Origin: Agelaius tricolor
Taxonomy: Eukaryota; Chordata; Aves; Passeriformes; Icteridae
Length of the DNA: 64,000 nucleotides
Assembly (NCBI GenBank): GCA_023055355.1
Contig: JALJCS010000035.1
Location: 372,001-436,000 of the forward strand
Reading direction: 5' to 3'
Shown here: positions 13,141-24,886 of the stretch, one piece after another
Position numbering within the stretch: the first letter of the stretch is position 1
Layout: the number at the start of each line of letters is the position of its first letter
The notes under the pieces: generated by a model
Told to the model about the DNA's origin: nothing
The model's input: only the letters and a program-made list of their open reading frames with translations
Database searches by the model: none
Made by a program: the position numbers and the translations under genes

Positions 13141-13202
13141 GCTCAGCCCAGCCCAGTCCCTGTGTCCAAGCCAACCCTTTGGGGGCAGTGCTGCCCAGCC
13201 AG
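13132..13202 (+). repeat. Right flanking copy of the direct repeat
   Basis: CAAAGCTCAGCCCAGCCCAG, CCCTGTGTCCAAGCCAACCC and TTTGGGGGCAGTGCTGCCCA. It overlaps the last unit of the 27-bp array. Confidence 0.9.
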
Positions 13203-13286
13203 GCCCCAGCTCCTCTGGGCGCTGCCCGGCCAGGCCCTGGCAAAGCTGGCACAGGGACACAAAGGACAATTGTTCCTCGACACCCG

Positions 13287-13312
13287 AGGGAGGGAGGGAG
13301 GGAGGGAGGGAG
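13287..13312. repeat. GGGA simple repeat
   Basis: Six tetramers in a row. Confidence 0.9.
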
Positions 13313-13329
13313 CCCTGAGGTCCTGCCGA

Positions 13330-13640
13330 GCCCTTGATTTATGGCTTGCAATAATATGTGCTGGAGCCCCGCAACCCAGAGTGCTGTGCGGGTGACCTGG
13401 AAAAATAAGTCTATTAACCCTAATCAATCTCCCATTATCCACCCTGGGCCACGGTTTAGCCAGCGAAGGAGTCGCCAAGGCCTCTCAAGTCGGCTCGAAC
13501 TAATCCCATTGTCTTTCCTAATCAGGGCCATGAACGAGGAGCGGCTTCTCCGGCGCAGAATTATCGCCCCGTGTTCGAGGGGAGAGAACCGGGGGGACCA
13601 AGGCTCTTCTCTTTCATCTTTTAATGAGAAAGTGCAGGAT
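13330..13640. other. Unique island with clustered homeodomain-like sites, candidate conserved element
   Basis: The stretch breaks sharply from the flanking minisatellites. It carries TAACCCTAATCAATCTC, CGAACTAATCCCATTG and TTTCCTAATCAGGGCC, giving three TAATC sites of the OTX/PITX type, with CATTGT overlapping the second. CpGs are scattered. No coding signal or repeat is seen. Confidence 0.35.
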
Positions 13641-14631
13641 TGTTTTCCTTCTGAATCGCTGGGAGTCCGTGAAGCCCCGGGCCCCGGTGGGTGTCAGTTC
13701 CCAGGGTCTGCAGGGCACAGCAGCGGCAGCAGCAGCAGAGCAGCACTGCCAAAACTGCAGTGCAATCACCAAAGCCATGGCTGCACATTAGGACAGCTAA
13801 TTGTGAGCTTTATCAGGGCTGGGCTGTAGCTTGGCTCAGCTGTGGCACCATGCAAAGGACAGGGGGGACAAAGGGACCTGGCGTGTCACTTGGGTGGACT
13901 CAGGGTAATGGATTCAAAATGTCACTTGAATCTGGACCAGGAAAACCAGGAATACAAAGCCTCTTTCTGACTGAGGTCTTTTCTTTCCTTCCCATCCCTT
14001 CCTCCCCTAGCCTTTAAAAAAGATTAAAAAAATAAAATAAAACTGGAAGTCCTATCAACTATGTCCTATCAGCAATGCCCCAAAGAGCAGTAAATCAGGA
14101 AACCCTGCCATGCTCCCCGTCAGATCCTGCAGCAGGGTAGGACTCGGCAATCAAAGGATGCTCCGTGGTGAAACATCCACCAAATTAGTCCAGCAGCAAG
14201 CTAATTTTCTTTAGCCCTTTTATGTTAATCAAAAAGGAAAAGAGAAAGTGGGGACATTATCCTGCTAGAAATGAAAACAATCCCTGCAAAATTTCCCCCC
14301 TTCGGCATGAATTAGAGCAGAAGCAAACACACCACAGGGCTCCAGCAGATCTTCCAGGATTAATTATTATATTCACAGCAGCTCAGCATTTTCTTAGGAA
14401 ATTAAATTGTTCAAAGCCCTCTCATGTGCACACAAGCCCGTTGCCACCTCACAGCGTTCCTGTGTAGCAGAAGAATGAAAATTCCCGTGGTTTTGGGGTG
14501 CTTCTCTTTTGAGGGCACGTAAAACACCTTGAGTGGCCTTGGAGCAGGGCATGGAACTTCCCAAATGCCCCAAGTGCCAGATGAAGGCATCTCCATGCAT
14601 CTGAGCAGCTGCAGTGAGGGCAGAGCCAGCC

Positions 14632-14935
14632 CTGCAGGGACAGGGACATCGGGGCAGCTGTGATGGTCCCAGGACAGGGACAGGGGACATCAGGGCAGCT
14701 GTGATGGTCCCAGGACAGGGACAGGGACATCAGGGCAGCTGTGAGGGACAGGCAGGACAGGGGCATTCCCAGCCCCAGGACTCCCCCAGCCCCAGGAGGG
14801 GACAGGGGAATGCCCAATGCCAGGACAGGGGAATGCCCAATGCTGGGACTCTGCCAGCCCCAGGACAGGGGGGTGCCCAGCCCCAGGACAGGGGCATGCC
14901 CAGCCCCAGGACAGGGACACGCTCCCAGCCAGCAT
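14632..14935. repeat. Mixed GGACAGGG-based arrays
   Basis: Three copies of a 40-50-bp unit (GGGCAGCTGTGATGGTCCCA) are followed by about six shorter units built from AGCCCCAGGACAGGGG and AATGCCCAATGC. Confidence 0.85.
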
Positions 14936-16270
14936 CAGGAGCTGTTGACACAGCTCTGGAAGTTGGGCTCTCCCGGAGGGACAGAAAAGAGCAGGTCTGG
15001 CCCACATCTGCCCTGGCTCACTCCCCAGAGTCTGGGAGTGGTTCAGGTGCCTGCACAGACACAGTTTTCTCCTGCAGGTGGGGAGGTGTGGATAAATCCA
15101 CCTGTGCCTGTGCCACACACACCTCAGAGAGAGGGAAAATGCACTGACAGCCTCGTTAGAAGGAGACTTGAATATCCTGGGTGTTATGGACTGGACGAGG
15201 CATGGGATTTATTTAAGGAATTAGGATCCTGCCGTGTTATTTACAGGATGCCTTTGGAGATAGAGCTGTAACTCACGGCTGCCATGGGAAATTCTCCACC
15301 GAGGCCTTGAGGAGAAAGCATTCACTTTTTTATGGTGTCCATTGGGGAGGGAAATTAATGCTAAGCAGGCAGTGATAATTTGCTGCTTTATAGGATTGAA
15401 TTATCGCCCTGTCAGCACGGAGATGAAAACCCTGAGCCATGAACAAATACACCTTTGCACCTGAAGCTGCCTGGAGCAGCCCCCGTGAGCTGCCACGGCG
15501 GCTCTGCTGTTCCAGTAATTAATTCTGAATTTCGCCCCATCCGTTCGATTGCTGGCCATGCCTTCATTTGGCACTCCAGCATTCCGTGCTCCTTCGCCAG
15601 GCTCATAAATCACACACAAACCCTTCCTGAGAACAGAAAGGGGATCTGTTCTGCTCTCCATGCACAGGCACAACTTCCCAGAGTTAATGCAAGTTTGGCA
15701 CGTGCACGGGAGAGGTGGCTGAGCCCCACGGACCGAGAAGTCATTGGCATGGAAAAATAATTGCAAGAGAAACAGCTGCCTGAAAAGCAGGAATACCATG
15801 GCTTGGATCAAATACATTGTGCTGCATTTTGAAATAGCTTTATTGAGCACTATCTGGTCTGCATTTGCTGGAGGGCAAAGTCTGGGCCTGTGATCAACCT
15901 TTCCTTGCTCCATTTCCTACTGTCCCTTCTCCCCACTGCAGTTACTGACACGGGGAAAGGCTGGGTTGTCTCTAATTTTTCCCAGATGTTGAAGAAAGGT
16001 CTTTTGTCCTGTACCCAGCCTGGGGCAGAGGGATGTGGAATGAGGGATGAGGTGGCTGTGGGCCTCAGTCTCCCACTTCCTCAGCTTGGGCAGTCCCTGC
16101 TGATGGGGCTGAGGTTGCCAGTTCTGGGTTCTGCTCCAGATTCCCAGCACGAGAAGGTGTGGATGCATCCCAAAGGATGTGCCTCTTTGCTCCAGGAAAA
16201 GCCTGGGTCCAGGTGCAGTCCTGCCAGCACCCGGGGTTTTCCAGCTGTGTGCGTTGGCCTGAGGCTGCTC

Positions 16271-16303
16271 CCAGGTAAATTCCAAGGCCAGGAATCAGCC
16301 AAT
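16271..16303 (+). repeat. Dispersed repeat, first copy
   Basis: AAATTCCAAGGCCAGGAATC plus AGCCAAT is shared with 18291-18328. Confidence 0.6.
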
Positions 16304-17165
16304 CACCCCTGCAGCAGAACATTCCCTGCCTCTCACTTACAGCAGCTCTGCTTGTTTTCCAGGGCTGAGGGAGCTGTCCCTGTCTCTTCAACGGAGCTGC
16401 CAGGACTCATCAAACACTTTCTGGTGACCTGGGCTGCACCTTTTTCTCATCCCCAAAACACTCACTCACTCAAAGTGTGGATTTTACTCAATGCCACAAG
16501 CAGACAGTGCTGAATTTTCAAACTTCACTCCACTTTGGCTCAGACAGCTCTGGCATTTCTACAGCAAAAAAAAAAAGGTAGCCTTACAAATGCCATTAAA
16601 AGGGAGTTATTTTTCATGTTTCAAGGTCTGAATTGTATGTGCCCGTTTGGAATTGGAGACTCTCAAGCTCCTGGAAATCCTTGTGAGTGTGGGGAAAAGC
16701 CATCTCCCACCAGCCCTAACAGCATTCCAAACTGATCCTGGAACTGGTGGAAAGGCTGCTGGGGACTGGGGAACAACCTCCCTTCATTTGCCCTCCCCCA
16801 GCAGCCCTGGATGGCTCCTGAGTGAGGATTTGTACACAAGGAGCCAGTGGGACGATGCTGTTCAGCCCTGCAGTCACTCAGTTTGGCTGGGAGGTGCTGG
16901 GGAGGGAGGGTGAAAGTTGATGATCCATCCTGGGCTCCCTGAGCCCTTCCCATGGCTCCCATTTGGCTTTTGGCCATTCTGCAGGAGCCTGGCTGTAAAT
17001 CAGGACCAGCCTGACAGGCTCAGCCGTTTATCCCTGGGGCTGGTGCCCCTGATATCCCGTGCCATGCACAATCCTGTTCTCCCTCCGGCCCTCGCACAGG
17101 CTCTTGCTTTAGTGGGATTACTGTAAGAAAGGCATCCCATGGCAAGAGCCCATCTCCAGCCCCAG

Positions 17166-17757
17166 GCAGCGCCCTGAGCGCAGGGGACAATCCCCAGACC
17201 AGGGCTAATCCACCCTGGGCCCCATCCCTGTGGAAATGCAGACAGCCACAGAGAGCAGGCACACTGCTGCGCTGCAAACGTGAACGCCCTGAGTGCAGGG
17301 GACAATCCCCAGATCAGGGCTATTCCACCCTGGGCCCCATCCCCGTGGAAATGCAGACAGCCACAGAGAGCAGGCACACAGAGAGCAGTGCTGCAAATGT
17401 GAATGCCCTGAGCACAGGGTACAATCCCCAGATCAGGGCTAATCCACCCTGGGCCCCTTCCCCGTGGAAATGCAGACAGCCACAGAGAGCAGGCACACTG
17501 CAGCGCTGCAAACGTGAATGTCCTGAGCACAGGGGACAATCCCCAGACCGGGGCTAATCCACCCTGGGTGCCATCCCCGTGGAAATGCAGACAGCCACAG
17601 AGAGCAGGCACACTGCAGCGCTGCAAACGTGAGTGCCCTGAGTACAGGGGACAATCCCCAGACCGGGGCTAATCCACCCTGGGTGCCATCCCCGTGGAAA
17701 TGCAGACAGCCACAGAGAGCAGGCACACTGCAGCGCTGCAAACGTGAACGCCCAGCA
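17166..17757. repeat. 116-bp minisatellite, five units
   Basis: Units at about 116-bp spacing contain GGGGACAATCCCCAGATCAG, CCATCCCCGTGGAAATGCAG and ACAGCCACAGAGAGCAGGCA. One unit carries an internal 16-bp duplication (CACAGAGAGCAGG). Confidence 0.94.
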
Positions 17758-18290
17758 CAACATCCCCACTCCTGTCTGCAGGCTTTAGTCTCACTCAGCA
17801 TTACTGCACTGAGGGCAGCTCCCAGAGCCGTCCAGGGAGGCATTCCTGTACCATCCTGGCCTCCATGCAGTCACTGGTAGGTTTTCTGAGAGTTTCTATG
17901 GGGATAGTATTTATCATTATCCCTATTTCACCACAGCACAAAGGAGCCATGGTGCTTGCACAGCTGCATCTGCGAGGCTGAAGGAAAACCCAGCTGGGTC
18001 TCAGAGATGCGAGAAAAGCTGGATAAAGCCATGCCACCCCTCCGGCTTGGCTTTTCTGCCCATTATTTATTCCACACACAGGTCTTGCTGCACCACAAGA
18101 CCAAGGGATTCCTCTGTGTCCCAGCAGAAGCTCCAAGAAAAAGGGAGAAGCAGTTGCTGCCCCAGCCTCGTGTCCCAGTCACCATCTCTCCCTGCCTGGC
18201 ACAACAAACACAACAATGCTCGTGTTCTCTGTCATATCACCTCACCCTGGAGAAACCAGGAGGGCAAGGAAACGGTGCTTGCAGGGCGTT

Positions 18291-18328
18291 GCCAGGGCAG
18301 GTGAATTCCAAGGCCAGGAATCAGCCAG
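18291..18328 (+). repeat. Dispersed repeat, second copy
   Basis: GAATTCCAAGGCCAGGAATC plus AGCCAGT matches 16271-16303 with about two differences. The family is unknown; the pair is 2 kb apart in the same orientation. Confidence 0.6.
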
Positions 18329-18339
18329 TTTCACCTTCC

Positions 18340-18376
18340 ACAGCAGGGCCACAGCAGGGCCACAGCAGGGCCACTG
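18340..18376. repeat. 12-bp short array
   Basis: Three perfect copies of CAGCAGGGCCAC. Confidence 0.85.
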
Positions 18377-18999
18377 CTCCTGCACCTGTGCCATGGTGCC
18401 CAAGGCTGGAAGTCAGGAGTTTCCTTCTCCAGGGTGCAGTGAACGCACTCCTGATCCATGGTGTCCCAAAGCCCAGGCTGGGCCAGCCTCAGCTGTGTGG
18501 AGCAGTGTGTGCAGGGCAGCACCACCTGCCTCTCTGCTCCCTGGGATTGCCAGCGTGCATTTCAGCACAGAAATGAAAGGCCTTTACCATTGGCTCTTCC
18601 TGGCTTCTGAATCCATCAACATCATCATGCACACATTGATTTTAGGCAGGGATAAGTGGGCCAAAACTTCCCTGCCAGGTGCCTGATTGGCATTTTTCCT
18701 CTATTAAATAATTATATGTTTTAGGAAGGGACCCTCTTTATTTACAGTGATTACCACGTCCAGATCCCTTGGGATGTCAGGACTCGGTGAAGATTCAATT
18801 AGAGCACCTCTGTGGGGCAGGGAATTCTCCTGCTGATCTGCCACACTCCACTCGAATTGTGCCACAAACTGCACCAGTTCTGCTCACTAGCACAGCAACT
18901 GCACCTTCCACCTTGCCAGGGGAGGGACGGGGGGCACAGAGCCCTCCCAGCCCTGCACCCACCCTGGAGCGTTGGGCTTGGGCTGTTCTGGGCTGCCCC

Positions 19000-19190
19000 A
19001 GCAGCCCCTGGCCCCAGCACAGGGAGGAAAATGAGAATTGTTCTGTCCGGGGCTGACAGCAGCCCCTGGCCCCAGCACATGGAGGAAAATGAGAATTGTT
19101 CTGTCCAGGGCTGACAGCAGCCCCTGGCCCCAGCACAGGGAGGAAGATGAGAATTGTTCTGTCCAGGGCTGACAGCAGCCCCAGGCAGCC
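19000..19190. repeat. 58-bp array, about three units
   Basis: Copies contain CAGCCCCTGGCCCCAGCACA and GGGAGGAAAATGAGAATTGT, then TCTGTCCAGGGCTGACAG. Confidence 0.92.
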
Positions 19191-22100
19191 TGGGTGTGCA
19201 GGAGCTGCCTGGGGCTCACAGCTGGGAAGGTTCAGCTTGGCCCTTCCTTCTCTGCACCCTGGGACTCCTTCCCAGAGCAAACTCTCATGGACAGGGCTGT
19301 CCAGGGGCTCTCGAGCTCTCCTGGCAGTCACAAAGCCCAGGACACCTCCACAGACCCCTCAGGACCTCAATACCATCCATACTTTTCAGGAGTGCCTGGG
19401 AGCATCAAAGCTAAAAGAGCAATATTGTTCCTACTACAAAAAAGCAACTAAAAGCAAGATTTATGGAGGAAAACCCGAATTAATTGCAATCTATTGATAA
19501 TAAAGGACTGGTTTTCCACATTTCCCTGTGCCATCCATGAGCAGAGCTCTCATGCACATGTCCCACTGCTGCTGAGACCTCACAGGAGCACACGCAGCCT
19601 TTGGATTTAGAAGATCTGACCTATCACAAAAGATTTGTTTTCTGTTTTGACAGCCGAAAATGAGAAAAAACATTGGCCCAAATTTACTGTTAACTAGGTC
19701 AAAAAAACGTTTCAGGCAAATGCTTGTTTTGCTTATTAGTGTTCTACTTCCAGTCATCATTTACAATAGGGGAAAAAAAAAGAAATAAAAGAGGGAAAAA
19801 AGCCAAAGCCTAAATCCCACTCAGTTTCCAAAAAAGAAAAAAAAAAAAAGAAAAGGAAAAAAAAGTTACTTAATCAGAACTCTCCACCATAAAGTTTCAG
19901 GCACCTAACAACCAACCAGCACCAACCAGCACTGGAATCAGGGGTAACTTCTCAGATCACCCCAACAGCTTCCATAAACATTCCTGATTTGTGACATTCC
20001 CAATTCCAAGCTCCAAGCCTGGCCTCTCCTCCAGGGCAGCAAACCAGGGCAGCCCCAGGCTGTCACTGCCAGCCCAGGGACAGCCAGGGCTCCCCTCTGT
20101 GGGCTGAAACACAGGGGAAGGAGGGGAAGGCTGGGAAGAGGCTGAAAGAAAGAATAATTTATAATATGGTGGAGATTGGAAAAAAAAAATCCAATTGTTT
20201 TAAAACCAGATGAGCTGGGAAGGGGAAATATTAACTGGTTAAAACAGGGAATGTGTGAGGGCTGGGAGTGAGGGGAAGATGTCCCTGCCTAATATAGGAG
20301 GTGATTGAAATGACACAAGAAGGCAGCAGAGGCTGGGAGAGAAAAGCTTCTCTCTGAGCTGGGCCCTTTAAAAGCAGCTGCAATTGAAGTGGAAGAATAA
20401 AGCACAGCAGCTGAGGGCTGGGATAAGATTGATTTAAGACAAGATACAATTTAAAGGCAAGGCAGAGGTGGAAGCAGAGGCTGCAGTGAAATCAATTTAC
20501 ACCAAGATGCGATTTAAACTGATGAACTCAGGCTGGGAAAATGGAGCTGGGGAGGGAAAGGGGGATGGGGAGCAGCAGGTTCAGGAGAGATGTGCCTTGA
20601 ACCTGCTGCGATGGGAGGTGATGGGAGGTGATGGGTTTGGGACAAAGGGCTGGTCCTGAAAAGCTGCACAGAGCCCAGATCTGATGTGAGAGCACCAGGA
20701 GAGAGCCTGCACAGGCTGGGTGCCCCATGGGCTCGGACAGACACAAAGGTTTCACCAGTCCCAGCCAGCTGGGGGTGTCTGAAGTGCTCCTTACCCTGGA
20801 CCGTGGCTGCCATTGAAGTTTCCCTTTCTAGTGGCCGTGGGTTTGGTTGAAGGTCGTTGTCTTTGGTTTTGGCTGGGTCTGTGCCAGCTCCAGGGGGCAC
20901 AGGGGGAGCTCTGCAGGACAGAGCAGCCCCAGGGCTCTCCAAGGTCCCTCTGTGGAGCCTGGCACAGAGCAGGGAGCACTGCGGGTGTGTGATGTGCAGG
21001 AGATGCCCTACAAATAAACCTGGCACTGCCTGGAGGAAGAGCAGCCAACAACAAAGGCAGTGCAGAACCCGATGTGTGAAACCTGAAACGCTGCAGGGAA
21101 GGGGCTGCATGGGAAGGGAAGCGAAGATAAAGAAAGCTTCATTCCCTTGGGAGGGGAGCTGTTTACACTGCTAAGACATTTATGGAAAGAGAAAACTTTA
21201 TTTTAAGTCAAGGCAGGAATGATTGCTGGTCCATCCAATGCTGCCTGGGCACGCTGGCTGCGGCTCAGGACGAGCAGCGGATGCCGAGTGTTTTTCTTGT
21301 CAAGGTACAAATTTATTCCTTTGCACACATTGCAGCCAACAACGCTGGGTTAAAGGGAGGGCTGGTGGCAGTGGGGGGACACAGTGGCCTTTCCACAAGG
21401 ATAACAGGAATCAGTTCAGAGCTTGGCCTCTCCAGGGGCCATGGAAAGGACTCCCAGAGAGCTTCTCCCACGCCTCCCCAGGACTCTCTAAAGAGGTGCC
21501 GTGCCTGAGGCTGCCCAAGACCATTCCAGGGAGCCCTGCAGGTGAGCAGGAGGCTGCCCAGGGCTCAGCAGCCAGGCCTGGAGCTCACAGCCATAAATAC
21601 CCACGGCCAGCTCCAGTAAATCTCTCAGCAGCCCCTGCAGTCGCCACTCAGTCTAAGAGCCGAGACTAAACAGAAAAACCCGGAGGAGCTCAGCCCAAAG
21701 TGCTCCCAAAAGGATCCATTTGCTGCCTCTGCAGGGGCAGGATGAGCCAGGGCTGAGCTGGGCTGGGCTCTGCAGCGGTGTGGGCTGAGCTGGGCTCAGC
21801 AAAGCCCCGACAGGAGGCACAGCTCAGCCAGTCCCCGGCTGTGGGGACGTCCCTGTGCCCCCAGGTCTGCGCAGGCCATCAGAGCAGGGGTGCATGCCCA
21901 GCAATGCCCTGCAGCTGCTCCCCAGCCCCACGCAGGTGTTTCCACCTGGAGTCTTGATGAGGAGGTGCCCACTGGCTGCAGGGAAGGCTGGCAGCTGACG
22001 GGAGAACTCAGGTTCTGCCCGGGCAATCAGCAGATCAAACCCTTAATCCCAGACCAGAGAGAGGGGAGCAAACAAACCTGGGAGAGGGGAGCTCCAGCTC

Positions 22101-23802
22101 TGGCTCTGTGTGCAGAGGGCACCTGGCTGCTCTGGGGCCCTGCCACTGACCACACCTGGTGTTATTCTGTTCCCTCCAGCCCATCCCCTTCTCTTTCAGG
22201 ACCTGCCTCAAGCTTCCACTCAGCTTTCAAGGCATTTTAACTCACCCTGGACTGAGCACTGCTGGGGAGATCAGTCACAAAACACAGGTCTGATGTGGGA
22301 ATAAAGCCCCTCTGTCCCCCCCCAGGGACCCAACATAGTGGCTCAAAGATTCCTGTCCTCAATAAATGAGCATCAGAAGTGTGTGAAGGACTCCCTGTGC
22401 CTCGTGTCCCTTCTCTCAGCCCATGAATGCAAAGCACTTTCCTTGTCCTTTGCAATTAGCTTGATTTTGAACAGGCTGAGTATGAAAGAAAACCAGACAT
22501 TTCCAGTACTTTTAAGCCCCATTTGGTCTGATTAAAGAAGTCTTTAAAAAACGAGAAAGGAGGGAGAAAGCAATAACTTTTTAAAACTTGTCCTGAATGC
22601 AAAGGAAAATGGAGTGCAGCGTATGAGTAATTCAGGATTAATTGTGGAATTACGTTATTCATGCAATGCTGGTTGAAGGAAAGAACAAGCACTTCTGAAG
22701 TCATTAAAGGAAATCCCAGTAAAATGTGACTTTAGCTGCCGTGTGCAGGCTCGCAGGTCTGGAGGGAATGTGTGCAGCAGAAATGTCCAATTTATAGCTC
22801 TGAGTTAGGGAAACACAGAGGCCACAGCCCCCTCTCTTTGTAGGTCCAGGGAGGGGGAAATGTTTGTCTGTAGGATATTGTGGCTGACCTAAGACAGGAA
22901 AACACGGCTGCCCAGGAAAGTGTGGGGCACATCATTAATTCAAAGCCATTGGGACTGAAGCCAGGCTTCAGACCACAAGCAGTTCCTTTCTTCTCCAGGG
23001 ATGGTTCCTGTGCCCGGCTGACGTGTGACTTCAGGCCCAGCTTTTTACACAGCAGGGATGTGAAGGTGTCTGGGTGTCCCTGCTGGAGCTCAGCGTGAGA
23101 GCAGCATCCCTGCACTGCCACAGCTCCCTCTGCACCTTCTGCCTGGGAAAGCAGAGGCCTTTCCTCAGCCAGGTCCCACCTCTCGCGGTGGGGAAGGGGG
23201 TTCTGACCCGAGGGAACTTGGAAAGCATTTGGCTGTGTCCAGGGTGGGTTCCAGCCCAGGCAAGGAGAGCCTGGGCAGGGGGATGGAGGGAGGGAGACGC
23301 TCCTGGAGGGATCAGGGAGGGCAGAGCTGGGCTCAGAGATCAGCAGCTGGGAGATGTGGGGCACATGGGCACCTCCTGGCCTTTCCCAGTGGGAAACAGC
23401 CCCTGCCCAGCTTCCACTGGGGACTGGCTCCTGCGGGCAGTTTAACAAACGCGGGCGTTTCTGCCGGCCTGCCAGGGCACAGACACAAACACAGCTCTCA
23501 CAAGCTGTGAGAGCATCCAGAGAGGGAGCACAGGAACCTGGGAACAGCAGAGATGGCTGGCAGAGCTCTCCTGGGCTTGGGACAGGGAGGCTGAAGCACA
23601 AGGCACGGGACTGAGCAGGGTTTTGGGAGTGGGAGTGCTGCCCCCAGGCCTGCAGGGTGCTGAGTGGTTTCACCACTGCTAAGCCCTTCCCAAAGCCCCT
23701 CCCGAGTGTTCTAAGGAGCGTTCCAGTTGTGCTGTGGAAACTGCAGTAAAACACTGGCAGCTGCCCAGGAAGGGAGTGCCTGGAACCCCCTGGCTGTGGG
23801 AT
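19191..23802. other. Intergenic, no gene seen
   Basis: Includes A-rich low-complexity sequence at about 19770-19865 and an AT-rich unique patch at 22440-22740. The 341-codon minus frame at 22792-23817 has no recognisable domain and is rejected. Confidence 0.55.
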
Positions 23803-24083
23803 CATCACCTGGATCACTCACCTGGATCATCACCTGGATCATCACCTGGATCAGCACCTGCATCACTCACCTGGATCATCACCTGGATCATCACCTGGAT
23901 CAGCACCTGCATCACTCACCTGGATCATCACCTGGATCATCACCTGCATCAGCACCTGGATCAGCACCTGCATCACTCACCTGGATCATCACCTGCATCA
24001 CACCTGGATCATCACCTGGATCATCACCTGGATCATCACCTGCATCAGCACCTGGATCACTCACCTGGATCATCACCTGAACA
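23803..24083. repeat. 12-bp CACCTGGATCAT minisatellite (23 E-boxes)
   Basis: The basic word CACCTGGATCAT varies to CACCTGCATCAG and CACTCAC blocks, forming a higher-order pattern of about 60 bp. CACCTG occurs 23 times from 23806 to 24079. Confidence 0.94.
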
Positions 24084-24209
24084 CCTCTGACTGCCCCACC
24101 GGTGTCATGGAGGGATAATTCACTCATTCACTCCCAGCAAACTCCATTAACCTCCCACAGGAGCCAAGAGGGTTCTGGAGCTCACGGATGCCCCATGAGC
24201 CTCTCCATG

Positions 24210-24480
24210 ACACCAGCTAATTATCTCCTCATTAACAACAACATTAGCGTTCCATTTGACATATACAAGATAATTTGTTAATTGCACTTTAATTACAAAG
24301 TTATTAAGAGCTCAGAGGCGTTCAACAGAAGATTGCAATTACCACAAGCTGCAAAATTGCTCCCAGCAATTTGGAGATGTTATCAGAAACTGATTCCCCG
24401 TGTTCAGCTGAAGATGGAGAGGAGAGAGGAGATTTATGGGCTGACAGCACAAATTATTTCTACTGCCTCTGAAGGTGCTT
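24210..24480. other. AT-rich unique island
   Basis: Contains GCTAATTATCTCC, CATATACAAGATAATTTGT and GCACTTTAATTACAAAG, followed by TTGCAATTACCACAAGCTGC. Non-coding and repeat-free; candidate conserved element. Confidence 0.3.
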
Positions 24481-24649
24481 TCAGTTGTGCCCTGGGAACA
24501 GCAGGAGCTGCCATGCTGGGGCACTGCAGACACCACTGATTTTTGGTGTTCCTGTTCCCCAGGCTCCAGCCCCGAGGCAGGAGGGAGGGACGGGAGCACA
24601 GAGGAACACCCAGAGCTGAGGGGGCTCGGGAGCCCCAGGAAACATTTGG

Positions 24650-24886
24650 CTATTGGGGAGAAATTGTGCCCTGGCAGGGCGGGCAGGCCCTGGCACAGGT
24701 GCCCAGAGCAGCCCCTGGATCCCTGCAGTGCCCAGGGCCAGGCTGGGCACTGGGGCTGGAGCACCTGGGACAGGGGAAGGTGTCCCTGGGACAGGGGAAG
24801 GTGTCCCTGCCATGGCAGGGGTGGATCTGGCTGATATTTAAGGTCCCTTCCAGCCCAAATCTCTCTGGGACTCTGATTCTGGTTTT
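24650..24886 (+). mobile_element. CR1 LINE, 5'-truncated 3' end
   Basis: Blocks CCCTGGCACAGGTGCCCAGA, GTCCCTGCCATGGCAGGGGT and GGTCCCTTCCAGCCCAAATC occur in CR1 order. GGGACAGGGGAAGGTGTCCC is duplicated in tandem. Confidence 0.88.

Larger units (their letters stand above)
13641..17165. other. Intergenic, no gene seen
   Basis: AT-richer unique patches at about 14200-14420 and 15150-15870 are the only non-repeat structure. The rest is the mixed array at 14632 and nondescript GC-rich DNA. Confidence 0.55.

Noticed and set aside
12166..13395. 409-codon plus-strand frame with ALAKLALYK repeats
   Set aside because: It is a 16-copy, 27-bp minisatellite. The reverse strand is open as well, and there is no domain, splice or regulatory support.
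22792..23817. 341-codon minus-strand frame without an obvious array
   Set aside because: No recognised domain. GC-rich avian DNA often leaves long frames open, and part of its N-terminal end comes from the 12-bp array.
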